NCBI RefSeq assembly: GCF_045679555.1
Contig: NC_092090.1
Coordinates: 32,622,788 to 32,686,787, forward strand
From: Salvelinus alpinus
Lineage: Eukaryota; Chordata; Actinopteri; Salmoniformes; Salmonidae
Length of the DNA stretch: 64,000 nucleotides
Direction of reading: 5' to 3'
The notes under the pieces were generated by a model. That model was not told the origin of the DNA. It worked only from the letters and a program-made list of their open reading frames with translations, and did not search any database. How positions within the stretch are numbered: the first letter of the stretch is position 1; every line of letters starts with the position of its first letter. Below are positions 12,166 through 24,147 of this stretch, one piece after another. The position numbers were made by a program, and so were the translations under genes.

Positions 12166-13116
12166 GGCTACCTTAGACATTTAGACTCATGCATGTGATT
12201 TTAAGGCACAATGTGCAATTTTAAACATTTGTTTTGTCTTAGCCTTCAGGTGTAGGTGGTTAAGGTCATTGTATTTTTATTATTTTCCAGTCATCTGTTC
12301 AAGCAAGTGAATACTTGCACACATCATAAATAAGTTAAGGTTGCTTTTAGTTGGCTACCCCACTGACCTCCCCTCCTTGAACGCTAGTTTGGCTGCCTCA
12401 ATAGGATGCACTTCATGGAATGGAAAATTACTGGTCCAGGAATGTGCTTTGTTTCCAAAGCTTTCAAATGAGACATGGAAAGAAACAGAATAATAGACAA
12501 GGAACTTCTCACGTAACACTTCAAGTCTGTCTTTCTATACAAGTAAGCATAGGATACAAAAAACTTGCATTCATTCAAATAAACACCGTCATTTGGCCTA
12601 ATCATAGGTCTGGACTATGAGCACATGTTTTATGAAGGTGTAGGAAGTTTTTGTAGGCTAGTTCAACCAACAACAAAAAACATTTATTTGGCCATTTTTG
12701 CTATACCATGTGATAGTGAGAAAGTTTGTAGAATAAAGAAAAACGAGTATAGAAAAAATAAATACCGGTTAGGCAATATTTTTTGACTAATTATAAAGCC
12801 GATTCAGATCGCCTGTCTACGGGCTTGCAGACTACTGTGTTGCGATGCACCTGTTTTGTTGGGGTATGCTGATCGACGCAGAGGTGCCGCCCCCATGCAC
12901 TTGTCCTTTCATTCTAATTGGTCCGACAGGGTGTGTATGCTAATTCTCAGCGACCGCTGCACCTGACTCTCCACTCCACGGAAGAATGCAAGGCAAAAGA
13001 CAGCCTCCAAGTAACAGCTATTTATTCAACAGGTCATCCTACTCAACGAGCACTCACTTGTTACATTATTGCGGCGCTGCAGACTCATCAATAACAGAGC
13101 TAGCTATATGATAAAG

Positions 13117-14997
13117 ATGCCAAGGTCTTTTCTGGTGAAGAAACATCTCACTAATAAGAAGCCAAACTATGGAATTCTGGATTCAAAAGTAGACGGTACT
13201 TATAAAATCTACTTAAATTATACATTTCTATCGTTGTGTTGTATATTCTCATCTAGTTCTATAAAAAAAAATACCGATGTGAATACCTTTGCTATTTTGT
13301 CTGTTGGCTATATCTTGCATTATTTAAATAAAAAAATATGAATTTATCGTTATTTATTTTTATTCCATTCATAGCCCATTTTAAAAAGGAATTGTATTTT
13401 TGCTTTGAGTAATTGAACACACTAGGCCTATAACTCAATATGTTTTCAGCATAGTCTAAAATTATGTTCGTTATAAGAAAGTAAATAATGATGGATTGAA
13501 CTGATACCTTGGAATAGAATACAACAAATGCGGTTTTGGAGTTTAGCAGGTGCAAAATCTGTCACACAAAAGAAGAGATTAATAGTCCCTTCTTCTGGGA
13601 TCTGAAGGGTCCTATTAAGCGCGTTCAAGAGGCTAATGTAGTGTCCTTCGAGGCTCCTTTTACCCCCGAAATGTGCCTTAGGTCTGTGTTTTTGTTCCAA
13701 TTCACCCCTTAAAGCGAGCTAGCCTCCCACCCTCCTGTATTGAACTGTCAAGATTACCATTATAGAAGTGGAAAAGAAAACGTATGTGACTGAAATCAGA
13801 TTCGTTTTTTTGTAAGGAAAATAGAATAGTGCCAGTTGGCTATGCTATGGGAATGCATTGGAACTTTGGATGTTATGCAAATCCATATGCACAATAGAGT
13901 CCCGCAGTACTTTGAGACTGCTCCTAATATTGTAAATTAATGTCAAATGTTTAACTATACGTTTTAACATATTACTAAATGATACCTAATTATTCTCATA
14001 GAGCATGATTAAAACATTTGAGTGTACTTGTAAAACAGTTTTAACATAAAATTGTGTTTGTCATTACAGCTCTCCACACCAGCCTGGTCCAGCTTGAGGT
14101 ACCCTGTTACATCCCCAGCACTCCTCAGCCCCTGGAGGGTTGGCTGCCAGGGCCAAGTCTCATCCCCACACCAGCCTCCATGCACTCTCCCAAGGTAGAC
14201 AGGCTGCCTTCAAGGGACACCAGCTTGTCCCTGCATAGCTCAACACAGGAAATCACCTACCCCCTGTCAGTGTCTCACAACAATCCGCTAAGAGACTCAC
14301 AGTCCGGACTTAAGTCCCTGGGAACCATGGAACCCCAGACCTTCCTGCTCTCACAAGACTTCAGACACCTGGAGGAGAGGGGCAGCATGCCCAATCCCCT
14401 CCTGGGCCTTGTCCACTCTGGTGTTAGTCAGGAGCGCTTTGAATGCTTTGACTGCCACAAAGCCTACTTCACCTTCTCTGGGCTGGCCAAGCACAGGCAG
14501 TTGCACTGTGAGTGGCAGTGTCACAAGTACTTCTGCTGCAAGTACTGTGACAAGGAGTACGTGAGTCTGGGAGCGCTGAAGATGCACATCCGAACACACA
14601 CACTGCCCTGCGTCTGCAAACTCTGTGGGAAGGCCTTCTCCAGGCCTTGGCTGCTCCAGGGACACATTCGCACACATACAGGTACGGACAGAGTAATGTA
14701 CAGCCGTCAACACTTTTTACCTTTATTCACCTGCTTCATGAATTGAGCTTGACTTCACACCGTCTCGTATTCAGTTACCCACTAGGGCTCTGAGTTGATC
14801 AATTCCTTTTTTCAGGTGAGAAGCCCTTCTCCTGCCCACACTGCAGCCGGGCGTTTGCTGACCGCTCCAACCTCCGAGCACACCTACAGACACACTCTGA
14901 CATCAAGAAATACCAGTGCAAGAGTTGCTCCAAAACCTTCTCCAGGATATCTCTGCTCTCCAAGCATGAAGAGGCTGGCTGCTCCCCACTGTCCTGA
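13117..14997 (+). CDS. snai3: Snail family zinc-finger transcriptional repressor 3
   Basis: Nuclear DNA-binding repressor of the Snail family, which binds CAGGTG-type E-boxes. Three exons give 290 residues: 13117-13195, 14070-14681, 14816-14997. The start is fixed by the N-terminal SNAG motif MPRSFLVKK (corepressor recruitment). Donor gacg|gtactt at 13195 is chosen because it alone keeps the zinc-finger frame; the GT at 13189 would break it. Exon 2 encodes a Pro/Ser-rich linker and C2H2 fingers 1-3 ([26 protein letters not shown]). Exon 3 encodes fingers 4-5 ([16 protein letters not shown]) and ends EEAGCSPLS. The zinc-finger exon split and the neighbours rnf166/ctu2/piezo1, which flank SNAI3 in human, favour snai3 over snai1 or snai2. 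It sits 2 kb downstream of cdh1 on the same strand. I did not identify a clear TATA box. Confidence 0.9.
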
Positions 14998-15347
14998 TGC
15001 CGTTTACTGCCAGTGCTGCCCACTCTGTGTCTGTTGCCTACTTGCCTAGACTAGGTCTGGTTCTACTAACATCAGACTTCCCTCACAAAGCACTGGAGAT
15101 AGACTGCTATTAATGACACGGAGCTCTGACTACTGTATGTTTTTGTTCTCTGACATTTCAAGCTCATGAAATAAGCACAATGGACTGTGTCCAAAGACTT
15201 TCTTATATCATATATTTGACATATGAAGTAGTTGCTTGACATCAAGAAAAAATGAGAAAAGTTGTTATCGCATGCTGCCAAAAATACTTGAAATTTAAAA
15301 GTGGTGAAGTTTTCGATTGTGTTATTGATGGTTACCTGTGCCTTTTG

Positions 15348-15408
15348 AATAAATGTATAGCTGGAGTATACAATTTTGTATGAACTTTGTTTGTTTAAAA
15401 ACAATAAA
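15348..15408 (+). terminator. snai3 polyadenylation signals
   Basis: AATAAA occurs at 15348-15353 and 15403-15408, about 350 and 405 bases after the snai3 stop codon, in AT-rich 3' UTR-like sequence. Confidence 0.65.
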
Positions 15409-15424
15409 TACCTATTTTTGTACA

Positions 15425-16552
15425 ATTGCCTTGTATTATGCCTAAATATGAAAACATACATAATCATGTGAGACATGAACCACTGAGATGAAAACACAAG
15501 CCCTAGTCTAAGTCAAGAAATATTGAAGAAACCCACTTTTCTAAAATCAAAACAAATGCTGAGTGTCTGCTGAAGAGTACACAAGTAGAGTACTAGGACT
15601 ACATGTTATCACTTTGCTATCAGTGACTCAGCACGTTCCTACTTTAATTTCTTGGCATTGTGAGATCACTGGTGAACTGTGAAAATCATCATGGGCGCAC
15701 AGGAAACTGGAGAATAAAGCGATTAGGATAAACGGAAAACAGATAGTGTGGTTGACATTCTGGCAGTGTTCTTGTGACACCCCTATCCCCAGGCAGGATC
15801 TCTCAGGGGTCTCTGAGACGGGAGCATTTAAATCCCTCAGCTAATTAAAGTATTTTTGGAGGGCAGCTGGTGAAGGAGGATATTTTAAGAGTCTAAATAA
15901 AACTGTGATGTTTCCCATTTGTAAAGGTGCATGGAAAATTCGTATTAAATATATCTGTTCATTGGCAGGTGGAGGGAGGCCAGCTGCATGCCGCGGTGGC
16001 GCCATGCCAGGCCTTGCGGGGGGGCTGGGTCGACTCTTTCCAGTTGCTCAGCACAGGTGGAGCAGCTGAGTGGAGAGAGCTCCCCAAACACATGGCCTGT
16101 CACTGCCAGTCGGGAGAAACACTGCTTTTCTCCAGCAGAATCCTAAACATGTCAAGCATGTCCCAAGGCACTCCAAACACGCGCAGGTTGTGGAGCAACT
16201 TGGCTGTCTGTTAGATGATTGGTAGAGTAGAAAGAGGAATGGGGATTGGATGCTGTGTTGGCACTGGCCGGCAATTAAATGTTTGTCAACTGTTTACTTG
16301 TACACTGTTTCACATATACGGCCATGGCAGCAATAGCCAGCTATCTACAGTACCTGCAACTGGAGAGGGTCAACCCCCTTTGACCAATAAAAATGAAGTT
16401 TTTTTTCTTGTTATAACCACCACTCATTTAATAATAATAAATAAATAAAAAATCCATAAAGGGTGAACAAATAAAAATATCAATGTGCTAAATGTTAAAT
16501 GTACATTGATTGCACATATTATGAATTGCTCTGTATAAGAGTGTCTGCCATC
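15425..16552. other. Intergenic, no gene recognised
   Basis: Sequence between snai3 and the first transposon of the gene-free interval. It has several short open frames on + (for example 15927-16214), but none shows a recognisable domain, start context or exon chain. I see no RNA gene. Confidence 0.6.
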
Positions 16553-16722
16553 AGGGTTTCCCAAACTCGGTCCTGGGGCCCCCCCTTCGTGCACGTTTTG
16601 GTTTTTGCCCTAGCACTACACAGCTGATTCAAATAACCAAAGCTTGATGATGAGTTGGTTATTCAAATCAGCTGTGTAAGCCAGGGCAAAACCAAAAACG
16701 TGCACCCAGGGGGAAACTCTGT
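16553..16722. mobile_element. Palindromic hAT-type MITE
   Basis: Ends in cagggtttcccaaactcggt on the left, and in tgcacccagggggaaactctg on the right. The arms cgtgcacgttttggtttttg / caaaaccaaaaacgtgcac and agctgattcaaataacca / ggttattcaaatcagct are inverted copies. This short fold-back structure is typical of non-autonomous fish hAT elements. Confidence 0.75.
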
Positions 16723-17286
16723 GCTAAATGACTAAAATGTTAACATACACAGTAGGTGACATAGTTGTGGGACTAAAACGACACCTGGAAGTTTCTAAGT
16801 TCGGGGAGAAATGGTATCTTGGGCCACAAAACCCATAACTTAGCAGGAAGCCCACGCAGAGCAGAGCTCATCGAGCCAGGCCAGTGTTTTCAGGAGGCCA
16901 GGTCCCGTGTGGCAGGGCTCTGGCACCACCGTCACAGCTCCCTGGGGTGTTGCTGGGGGATTTTAGTGGAGACTGAAATGGCAGACGCATGGCAGACGCA
17001 TTCCTCAGCATATCCTGGCTGGAGCCGTCTCGGCCCATCCTTCACCTTTCTGACGCATTCAATTTATACAAACATAATTATTTTGCAGCAGGACACCATG
17101 GACCCAGTCAATCATGGACAACTTCCAGTACTACTAACATTGTGGAGATCATTATGAATGTAACCGTATCAGAGGTTTGATAGAAACGTTGATCAGCCTT
17201 TACTGGACAGACCCAGAGGATGAGGACGATAGACAAACACAAGGCTCGGCTCCAGACGTGATCATGACCTCTGTTGCCGTTCTTCA

Positions 17287-17370
17287 TGACGTGTGCGTCA
17301 GTTGACGCCACAGCAGCTTCGAACTATAGCCACTGTGACGCCACAAAAGACTCCTCTCACCCTATAAATA
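17287..17370 (+). promoter_or_regulatory. Possible orphan promoter: four CRE half-sites and a TATA box
   Basis: TGACG/CGTCA half-sites lie at 17287-17291, 17296-17300, 17303-17307 and 17336-17340. A TATAAATA sits at 17363-17370. The spacing is promoter-like, but no gene start is recognised within the next kilobase, where a Tc1 element begins at 17827. It may be chance, a relic, or a distal element. The rest of 16723-17826 shows nothing I can support. Confidence 0.25.
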
Positions 17371-17826
17371 CCCTGTAGTCAGGGCAAGAGAGGCATGGAC
17401 CTGATACCCATACAGCAGCAGATGGGTCAAAAATAGAGGCAGTGGGGCTATTTCTGACCCAGTGTGAATTGGGTCTGGCCAAACTCTAGCCCCTGGGGTG
17501 GGCTGACAGGAGCCTCCAGTCTCTCTCAGGTCCCTGGCAAAGATGAGTGGAACCTAGAGAGTTTCCAATGCTCCGAGCGAGTGAGTTAGCTTTCTACAAT
17601 TCCATAGAGCTGTGCCTCGTTGTTTCCCTTTGGAACAATCCCTGGGCCTGATCCAGGGATTCGCCTACCAGTAACCCCCCCCCATACGGTTTCTCAGCTG
17701 CTGGGGATTTCACTCCCATCTCCACTTGTCCTGCTACTCTGCTGTATCGTATCAACTCCTGGGATGATTTGATAGCATAGAGGTCGAGGAGTTACCGTCC
17801 ATCGAGATAGAGAAGGTGCTCTGATA

Positions 17827-19400
17827 TACACTGCTAAAAAAAATAAAGGGAACACTAAAACAACACAATGTAACTCCAAGTCAATCACACTTCTGTGAAA
17901 TCAAACTGTCCACTTAGGAAGCAACACTGATTGACAATACATTTCACATGCTGTTGTGCAAATGGAATAGACAAAAGGTGGAAATTATAGGCAATTAGCA
18001 AGACACCCCCAATAAAGGAGTGGTTCTGCAGGTGGTGACCACAGACCACTTCTCAGTTCCTATGCTTCCTGGCTGATGTTTTGGTCACTTTTGAATGCTG
18101 GCGGTGCTTTCACTCTAGTGGTAGCATGAGACAGAGTCTACAACCCACACAAGTGGCTCAGGTAGTGCAGCTCATCCAGGATGGCACATCAATGCGAGCT
18201 GTGGCAAGAAGGTTTGCTGTGTCTGTCAGCGTAGTGTCCAGAGCATGGAGGCGCTACCAGGAGACAGGCCAGTACATCAGGAGACGTGGAGGAGGCCGTA
18301 GGAGGGCAACAACCCAGCAGCAGGACCGCTACCTCCACCTTTGTGCAAGGAGGAGCACTGCCAGAGCCCTGCAAAATGACCTCCAGCAGGCCACAAATGT
18401 GCATGTGTCAGCATATGGTCTCACAAGGGGTCTGAGGATCTCATCTCGGTACCTAATGGCAGTCAGGCTACCTCTGGCGATCACATGGAGGGCTGTGCGG
18501 CCCCACAAAGAAATGCCACCCCACACCATGACTGACCCACCGCCAAACCGGTCCTGCTGGAGGATGTTGCAGGCAGCAGAACGTTCTCCACGGCGTCTCC
18601 AGACTCTGTCACGTCTGTCACATGTGCTCATGTGCTCAGTGTGAACCTGCTTTCATCTGTGAAGAGCACAGGGCGCCAGTGGCGAATTTGCCAATCTTGG
18701 TGTTCTCTGGCAAATGCCAAACGTCCTGCACGGTGTTGGGCTGTAAGCACAACCCCCACCTGTGGACGTCGGGCCCTCATACCACCCTCATGGAGTCTGT
18801 TTCTGACCGTTTGAGCAGACACATGCACATTTGTGGCCTGCTGGAGGTCATTTTGCAGGGCTCTGGCAGTGCTCCTCCTTGCACAAAGGTGGAGGTAGCG
18901 GTCCTGCTGCTGGGTTGTTGCCCTCCTACGGCCTCCTCCACATCTCCTGATGTACTGGCCTGTCTCCTGGTAGCGCCTCCATGCTCTGGACACTACGCTG
19001 ACAGACACAGCAAACCTTCTTGCCACAGCTCGCATTGATGTGCCATCCTGGATGAGCTGCACTACCTGAGCCACTTGTGTGGGTTGTAGACTCCGTCTCA
19101 TGCTACCAATAGAGTGAAAGCACCGCCAGCATTCAAAAGTGACCAAAACATCAGCCAGGAAGCATAGGAACTGAGAAGTGGTCTGTGGTCACCACCTGCA
19201 GAACCACTCCTTTATTGGGGGTGTCTTGCTAATTGCCTATAATTTCCACCTGTTGTCTATTCCATTTGCACAACAGCATGTGAAATTTATTGTCAATCAG
19301 TGTTGCTTCCTAAGTGGACAGTTTGATTTCACAGAAGTGTGATTGACTTGGAGTTACATTGTGTTGTTTAAGTGTTCCCTTTATTTTTTTGAGCAGTGTA
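17827..19400 (-). mobile_element. Fold-back Tc1/mariner element with partial transposase
   Basis: Both ends carry the terminus cactgctaaaaaaaataaag or its inverse (ending ttgagcagtgta). The minus strand encodes transposase from Met at 19146: [10 protein letters not shown], then an HTH region with [20 protein letters not shown], and FTDESRF with the first catalytic Asp. It passes a frame break near 18630 to SVMVWGGIS and ends near VRPYADTC. The C-terminal catalytic part (DNA...E) is absent. In its place is an inverted copy of the 5' half, so the same N-terminal frame also reads on + from 18081 to about 18410. The arms are about 17827-18410 and 18820-19400. Confidence 0.85.
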
Positions 19401-19740
19401 TTTGTCTAGAGCATTTATTTTGATCAGTTGGTTGTAGTGATGAGAATCTACTGTAGATTAGAGATTAGATAGTATTTATGTGCTTTGGATAAAACTAGTG
19501 ACAGCTATCTCATGATAAATGCATGTCAAAGACCCAAAACATCACAGAAATCATGAAAAGCACACGTACTCTAGAGAAGAGAGGTGAAGGAAGATAAATC
19601 AGTGATTTGTCTGTAAAATGTTTATTGAATGTTGAAGCACAACTGACTTTAAACAGAATAAAATTAGTCTGTATTTCCGCCAACAGACACAAATTAAAAT
19701 GTATCGGTGTTGTATTTGAATATCAAGCTCTTGATAAAAG

Positions 19741-21268
19741 CTCTTGCAAAAGTATTCAGGCCCCTTAGATTTCTTCACATTTTATTGTGTTACAAAGTGG
19801 GATTCAAATGGATTTAATTGTAAATTTTTTGTCAACAGTCTACACAAAATAATCTGTAATGTCAAAGTGGAAGAAAAATTATATATGAAAAAAAGATAAA
19901 TAAAACATTCATAGCTAAAATATAGTTGCTGCATAAGGATTTAGCCCATTTGTTTAGACAAGCCTAAATTAGTTCAGGAGTAAAATTTGGCCTAATAAAT
20001 CCCATAATAATTTGCATGGAATAATGGGGGTTGACATGATTTTTGAATGACTACCCCTTCCTCTGTCCCCCCTACATACACCATCTGTAAGGTCCCTCAG
20101 TCAAGTATTGAATTTCAAGAACAGATTGATCTACAAAGACCAGGGAGCTTTTCGACAGTCTCATAAAGAAGGGCAGTGATTGGTAGATGGGTAACAATAA
20201 CAGATTAGACATTGTATATCTCTGTAAGCATGGTCAAGCTAATAATTATGCTGTGGATTATGTATTAAACCACCCAGACACATCAAAGATAGTCATCCTT
20301 CTAAACTGAGCTGCAGGACAGGGATGTCACCATGAGGCCATTGGTGATTTTAAAACAGCTACAGAGTTCAATGGCTGTGATGGGAAAACTAAGGAAGGAT
20401 CAACAACATTGTAGTGACTCCACAATAATGACCTAAATGACAGTGAAAAGAAGAATACAAATATACAGAATAAAAATATTCCAAAATATGCATCGAAAGT
20501 AATAATGCAAAAACAAAATCAGCAAAGGAATACACTTTTTGGCTTAAATGCAAAGCCTTTGGAGCAAATTCAACGCATCACTATGTAACTGCCTCCTTAT
20601 TTTCAAGCATGGTGGTGGCTGCATCGTGGTATGGGTATGCTTAACATTGGCAAATACTGGGGTATTTTTCAAGATAAAAACAAACGGGATGGAGAGAAGC
20701 ACAGGCAAAATCCTAGAGGAAAACCTTCTTCAGTCTGCTTTACACCAGATACTGGGAGATGAATTCACCTTTCAGCCGGACAATAACCTACAACCAAATC
20801 TAGACTGGAGTTGCTTACCAAGAAGACAGTGAATGTTCCTGAGTGGCCAAGTTACAGTTTTGACTTAAAACTGCTATAAATTCTATGGCAAGACTTGAAA
20901 GTTGCTGCCATGATCCCCAACATTTTGACAGAGCTTGAAAATAATACTGGGCAAATATTGCACAATTCAGATGTGCAAAGCTCTTATACACTTATCCAAG
21001 AAGACCCACAGCTGTAATCGATGCCAAAGGTGTGTCTAACGTAAGGTGTTTCTAATGTATTGACTCAGGGAGCTGAATACTTATGCAACGACTATATTTT
21101 AGTTATTTAATTTGTATGAATAAAAAAAAAAAATAGAATTCTTCTTCCACATTGACATTCCAGAGTGTTTTGTGTAGATTGTTGACAAAAAATGGCAAAT
21201 AAATCAATTTTAATCCCACTTTGTAACACAATAAAATGTGAAGAAAACCTATGGATCTGAATAGGCAC
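19741..21268 (+). mobile_element. Degenerate full-length Tc1/mariner element
   Basis: The termini are inverted copies: cttcacattttattgtgtta near 19778 and taacacaataaaatgtgaag near 21226. Between them lies a transposase with many stops. A recognisable piece at about 20605-20830 contains HGGGCIVVW and later FQPDNN. The length of about 1.5 kb is right for the family. It is inactive. Confidence 0.85.
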
Positions 21269-24140
21269 TATCTATTTTCAAACTGGTTTCCAATAGGCCG
21301 ATGTGGCATGGGGTCATACAGTATCAGTCTATTGGAAAATTTGTATCAATGAAAAGTGTTAAAGACCATCTGGTAATAGATCCATTTAGAATAGCACTGT
21401 AAATTAGGGATAGTACCTACAGCCTTTAGACAAAAGAAGAATCCTATATCGGCACCAGATTTAATATTTGGGATTAGCGAGTGGGTCAAAGTTGACATTT
21501 TTCCAGTGTGTGTTGGCCTATGAGCACATCATGGACAGTACTACCTACATCCACATGTTGCCATGGCAACGTCATCAAAGCATGAGTGCATGCAAGCTCA
21601 GCTTGACTTCAGGGGATATCCAGCCGGGTCATGTCTATATGGATATTAATACAAACGTTTAGGCCTATAAATACTGGATAACCTGTTTATAATAAGCATG
21701 CCACTACTCCATTGCTAGTATCATAGTAATACAATCCCAGTTGCCACTTATAGCCCCTGTGAAGACAAAGTGGGGCTATTTTTAGTCTATCCAGAGGATG
21801 CTATCTGGCCTGGTGGGATATTTTTATGAACGACCTCAGCACAGCCTTGCACGGATTCGAATATGTGGAATATTTTCCACAGCGAGTGTTTATAAATATA
21901 TCTTGCTCCTGTAGCTCCCTGACACACTGAGTATGAATGCTGTGTTGCACTTGATACCAAAACCCTGCCACTATGCTGCTGTGGACTGGGGGTGGGGCGA
22001 TTCAGGGGGTAGTTATATCTGTTCACTTGTTGTGGAAAAAAAGCCCTGCAGGCCTGAACAGGTGCAGCTTGGTAACATTTAGAGGCCCGTTGAAATCAGC
22101 CAACTCCCCCGCCCTATTTTCCAACTGATATCTGAGATTTTTTTCGTCCTAGGGCTGCTTGCTCACAACATTCCCTTTCCATGCCCTGACCTTTAACCCC
22201 AAAGTTAAAGTTGTCCCATTATTCAAAGGAGTCCATATTCAGAGTGCATAGCGATTGTAACTGTGAAACAGCTATATCATTTACAAGATTTGATTAATGA
22301 CCAGCCAACAGTAAAGGTCCATGTTCCAAAAATTTTCCAAAATGTTTTGGCTTGCCATGCTAATTATATTGTACTTACAAAACATTGTATTTATCAATAC
22401 ATAAAAAAAAAAAAATGGTGCTTGAAAATTATAAATGATCATGAATGATCAATGATCTGAAATATAGTATCATTGGTAAAGATTATGAATATGTGTGTGC
22501 ACTTTTGATGATAATCAAATGCAGCTTTGTTCAACGACATTGTTTCATATGAAAGCTCAACAGACAGAAGGGTATTTCTGCATGATCCCTCACTATCTTC
22601 TTGATTTAGTCTCTTTGCCTGTATGTGTGTGCTGCCATTCAGTAACACACTTTCTCTCTGATATAATGGAAGAGGACTGGTCTGCACGGCATCAGTGGCT
22701 GACCCATGCCTGGTTCCCAGGCCCCAGTATGGGGATGGATAGGGAGGGAAGGGGGTTCAAGGGCCAGGTGTTTTGGGGACAGGGGAGCGCTGGACTACAA
22801 TGGTGGTCGCTCAAGGTCAGGAAGATTACATCGGTTGATGCACTCAAGATTAATAATCCCATATTTAATGACAAACAGCAAGATGATAAAGTCATCATTT
22901 TATAAGATATTATTTTTATATTAAATTATTTGGTTGATTATGCAAAAACGTCAACGCTTTATTTCTTCATTATAAGGAAGGTCTATGTAGTGTCACTTGT
23001 CATTTCTTTCTCTTGGGGTGAGTGAAGTGTTTTTTCTTGACTGTTTTCACACACTATGACACCAGTCACCCTTAAAACCTGCAGAGGTGAAACACAAACA
23101 GAGGATCTTAGAGATGACAACGGGTAATGAGGAGAATGTTTTCAACCAGTCTGAATAGCGTGTGTGGAGTTTGAAAGGTCTTTATAACCAAGCCTCAGTT
23201 GTATTAACATAACACAACAAACTCCACCAATCCATAGCTCAATCAAAAGCATCCTCCAGTGTGGCCCATGTCACAGGGGCTGCCCTCTGCTCTGTTAAGA
23301 CTGTGGTTAATTGGACCAGTTCACCTTGAGTAACTAATGTGTAGGACCCTCGTGTCCTCTTAAAGACTATCCCAGACTATAGCAACACCTCCACACTTGC
23401 TCAAAACACAAATGCCTAAACTTAACAGCTGGACAATCCCATATCCATTCACCTGGCACCCAGCTTCTGTCCCATGTAGAAAGGAAGACAATGACAGTAT
23501 CATTATTAATAGGGCCAGGGGGCTAATCACAAGCAAAAGAGAGAAATGATTGTTGGGTGAAGCGTTTACAGTTGTGACACCAGTCCAGGCCGCACCACAG
23601 AGTAAAGGTCTGATTGTGAGAGCAGTTTTGCTTCAGATGCCGCCCGTCTCCAGACACCACACCGGTTTGGAGGGTCTGCATGCTTGCCCTCTGTCTTCCG
23701 TCACCTCGGTGCTGCAGTGTTGTCACAGAAGGTCCCTGTCGCCTTCCATTTAGAGCACCTCCAAAGACAGGCATCTCCCTGGCAACCAGTGGTTGTTTAC
23801 AGTCCTCTTGGGTCCACAGTGAGCTCTGGGTCCCCCATTCTCATGTTGAAAAAGGCCCCCACTAAAAGAGATTGTCAGCCCTCTATTCACTGCCAGTAAT
23901 TATGCGTTGTACCCCATGTCTCACACCTCCCTGTGTACGCTACTTGTTACATACCAGCAGAAGACAGGGATCTTCTCCTGACAATACTCCTGATTAAAGT
24001 TAGTCTCTAATTTCAGTTCAAAGATCACAACGCAGTAAATACGTTACCCATTCAAGGTGAAGGTTGTAGTGGGGGTATCAAATGAAAAAAAATCTAGCGA
24101 CAACATAATATCAGGAAGGAAAAAAAATAGTGGGATGGGT
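21269..24140. other. Intergenic, no gene recognised
   Basis: About 2.9 kb of non-repetitive-looking sequence between the last Tc1 element and the probable rnf166 3' flank. Short open frames on both strands (such as 22495-22905 and 23523-23774) lack recognisable domains or splice context. No RNA gene was seen. Confidence 0.5.
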
Positions 24141-24147
24141 CAGTGTT

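Noticed and set aside
13189-13190. Alternative snai3 exon 1 donor (gtagac)
   Set aside because: It joins exon 2 out of the zinc-finger frame; the donor after 13195 restores it.
14351-14713. 120-residue frame on minus
   Set aside because: Antisense shadow of snai3 exon 2.
22495-22905. 136-residue open frame on +
   Set aside because: No domain, no exon chain, and a C-terminal part of simple AT-rich sequence.
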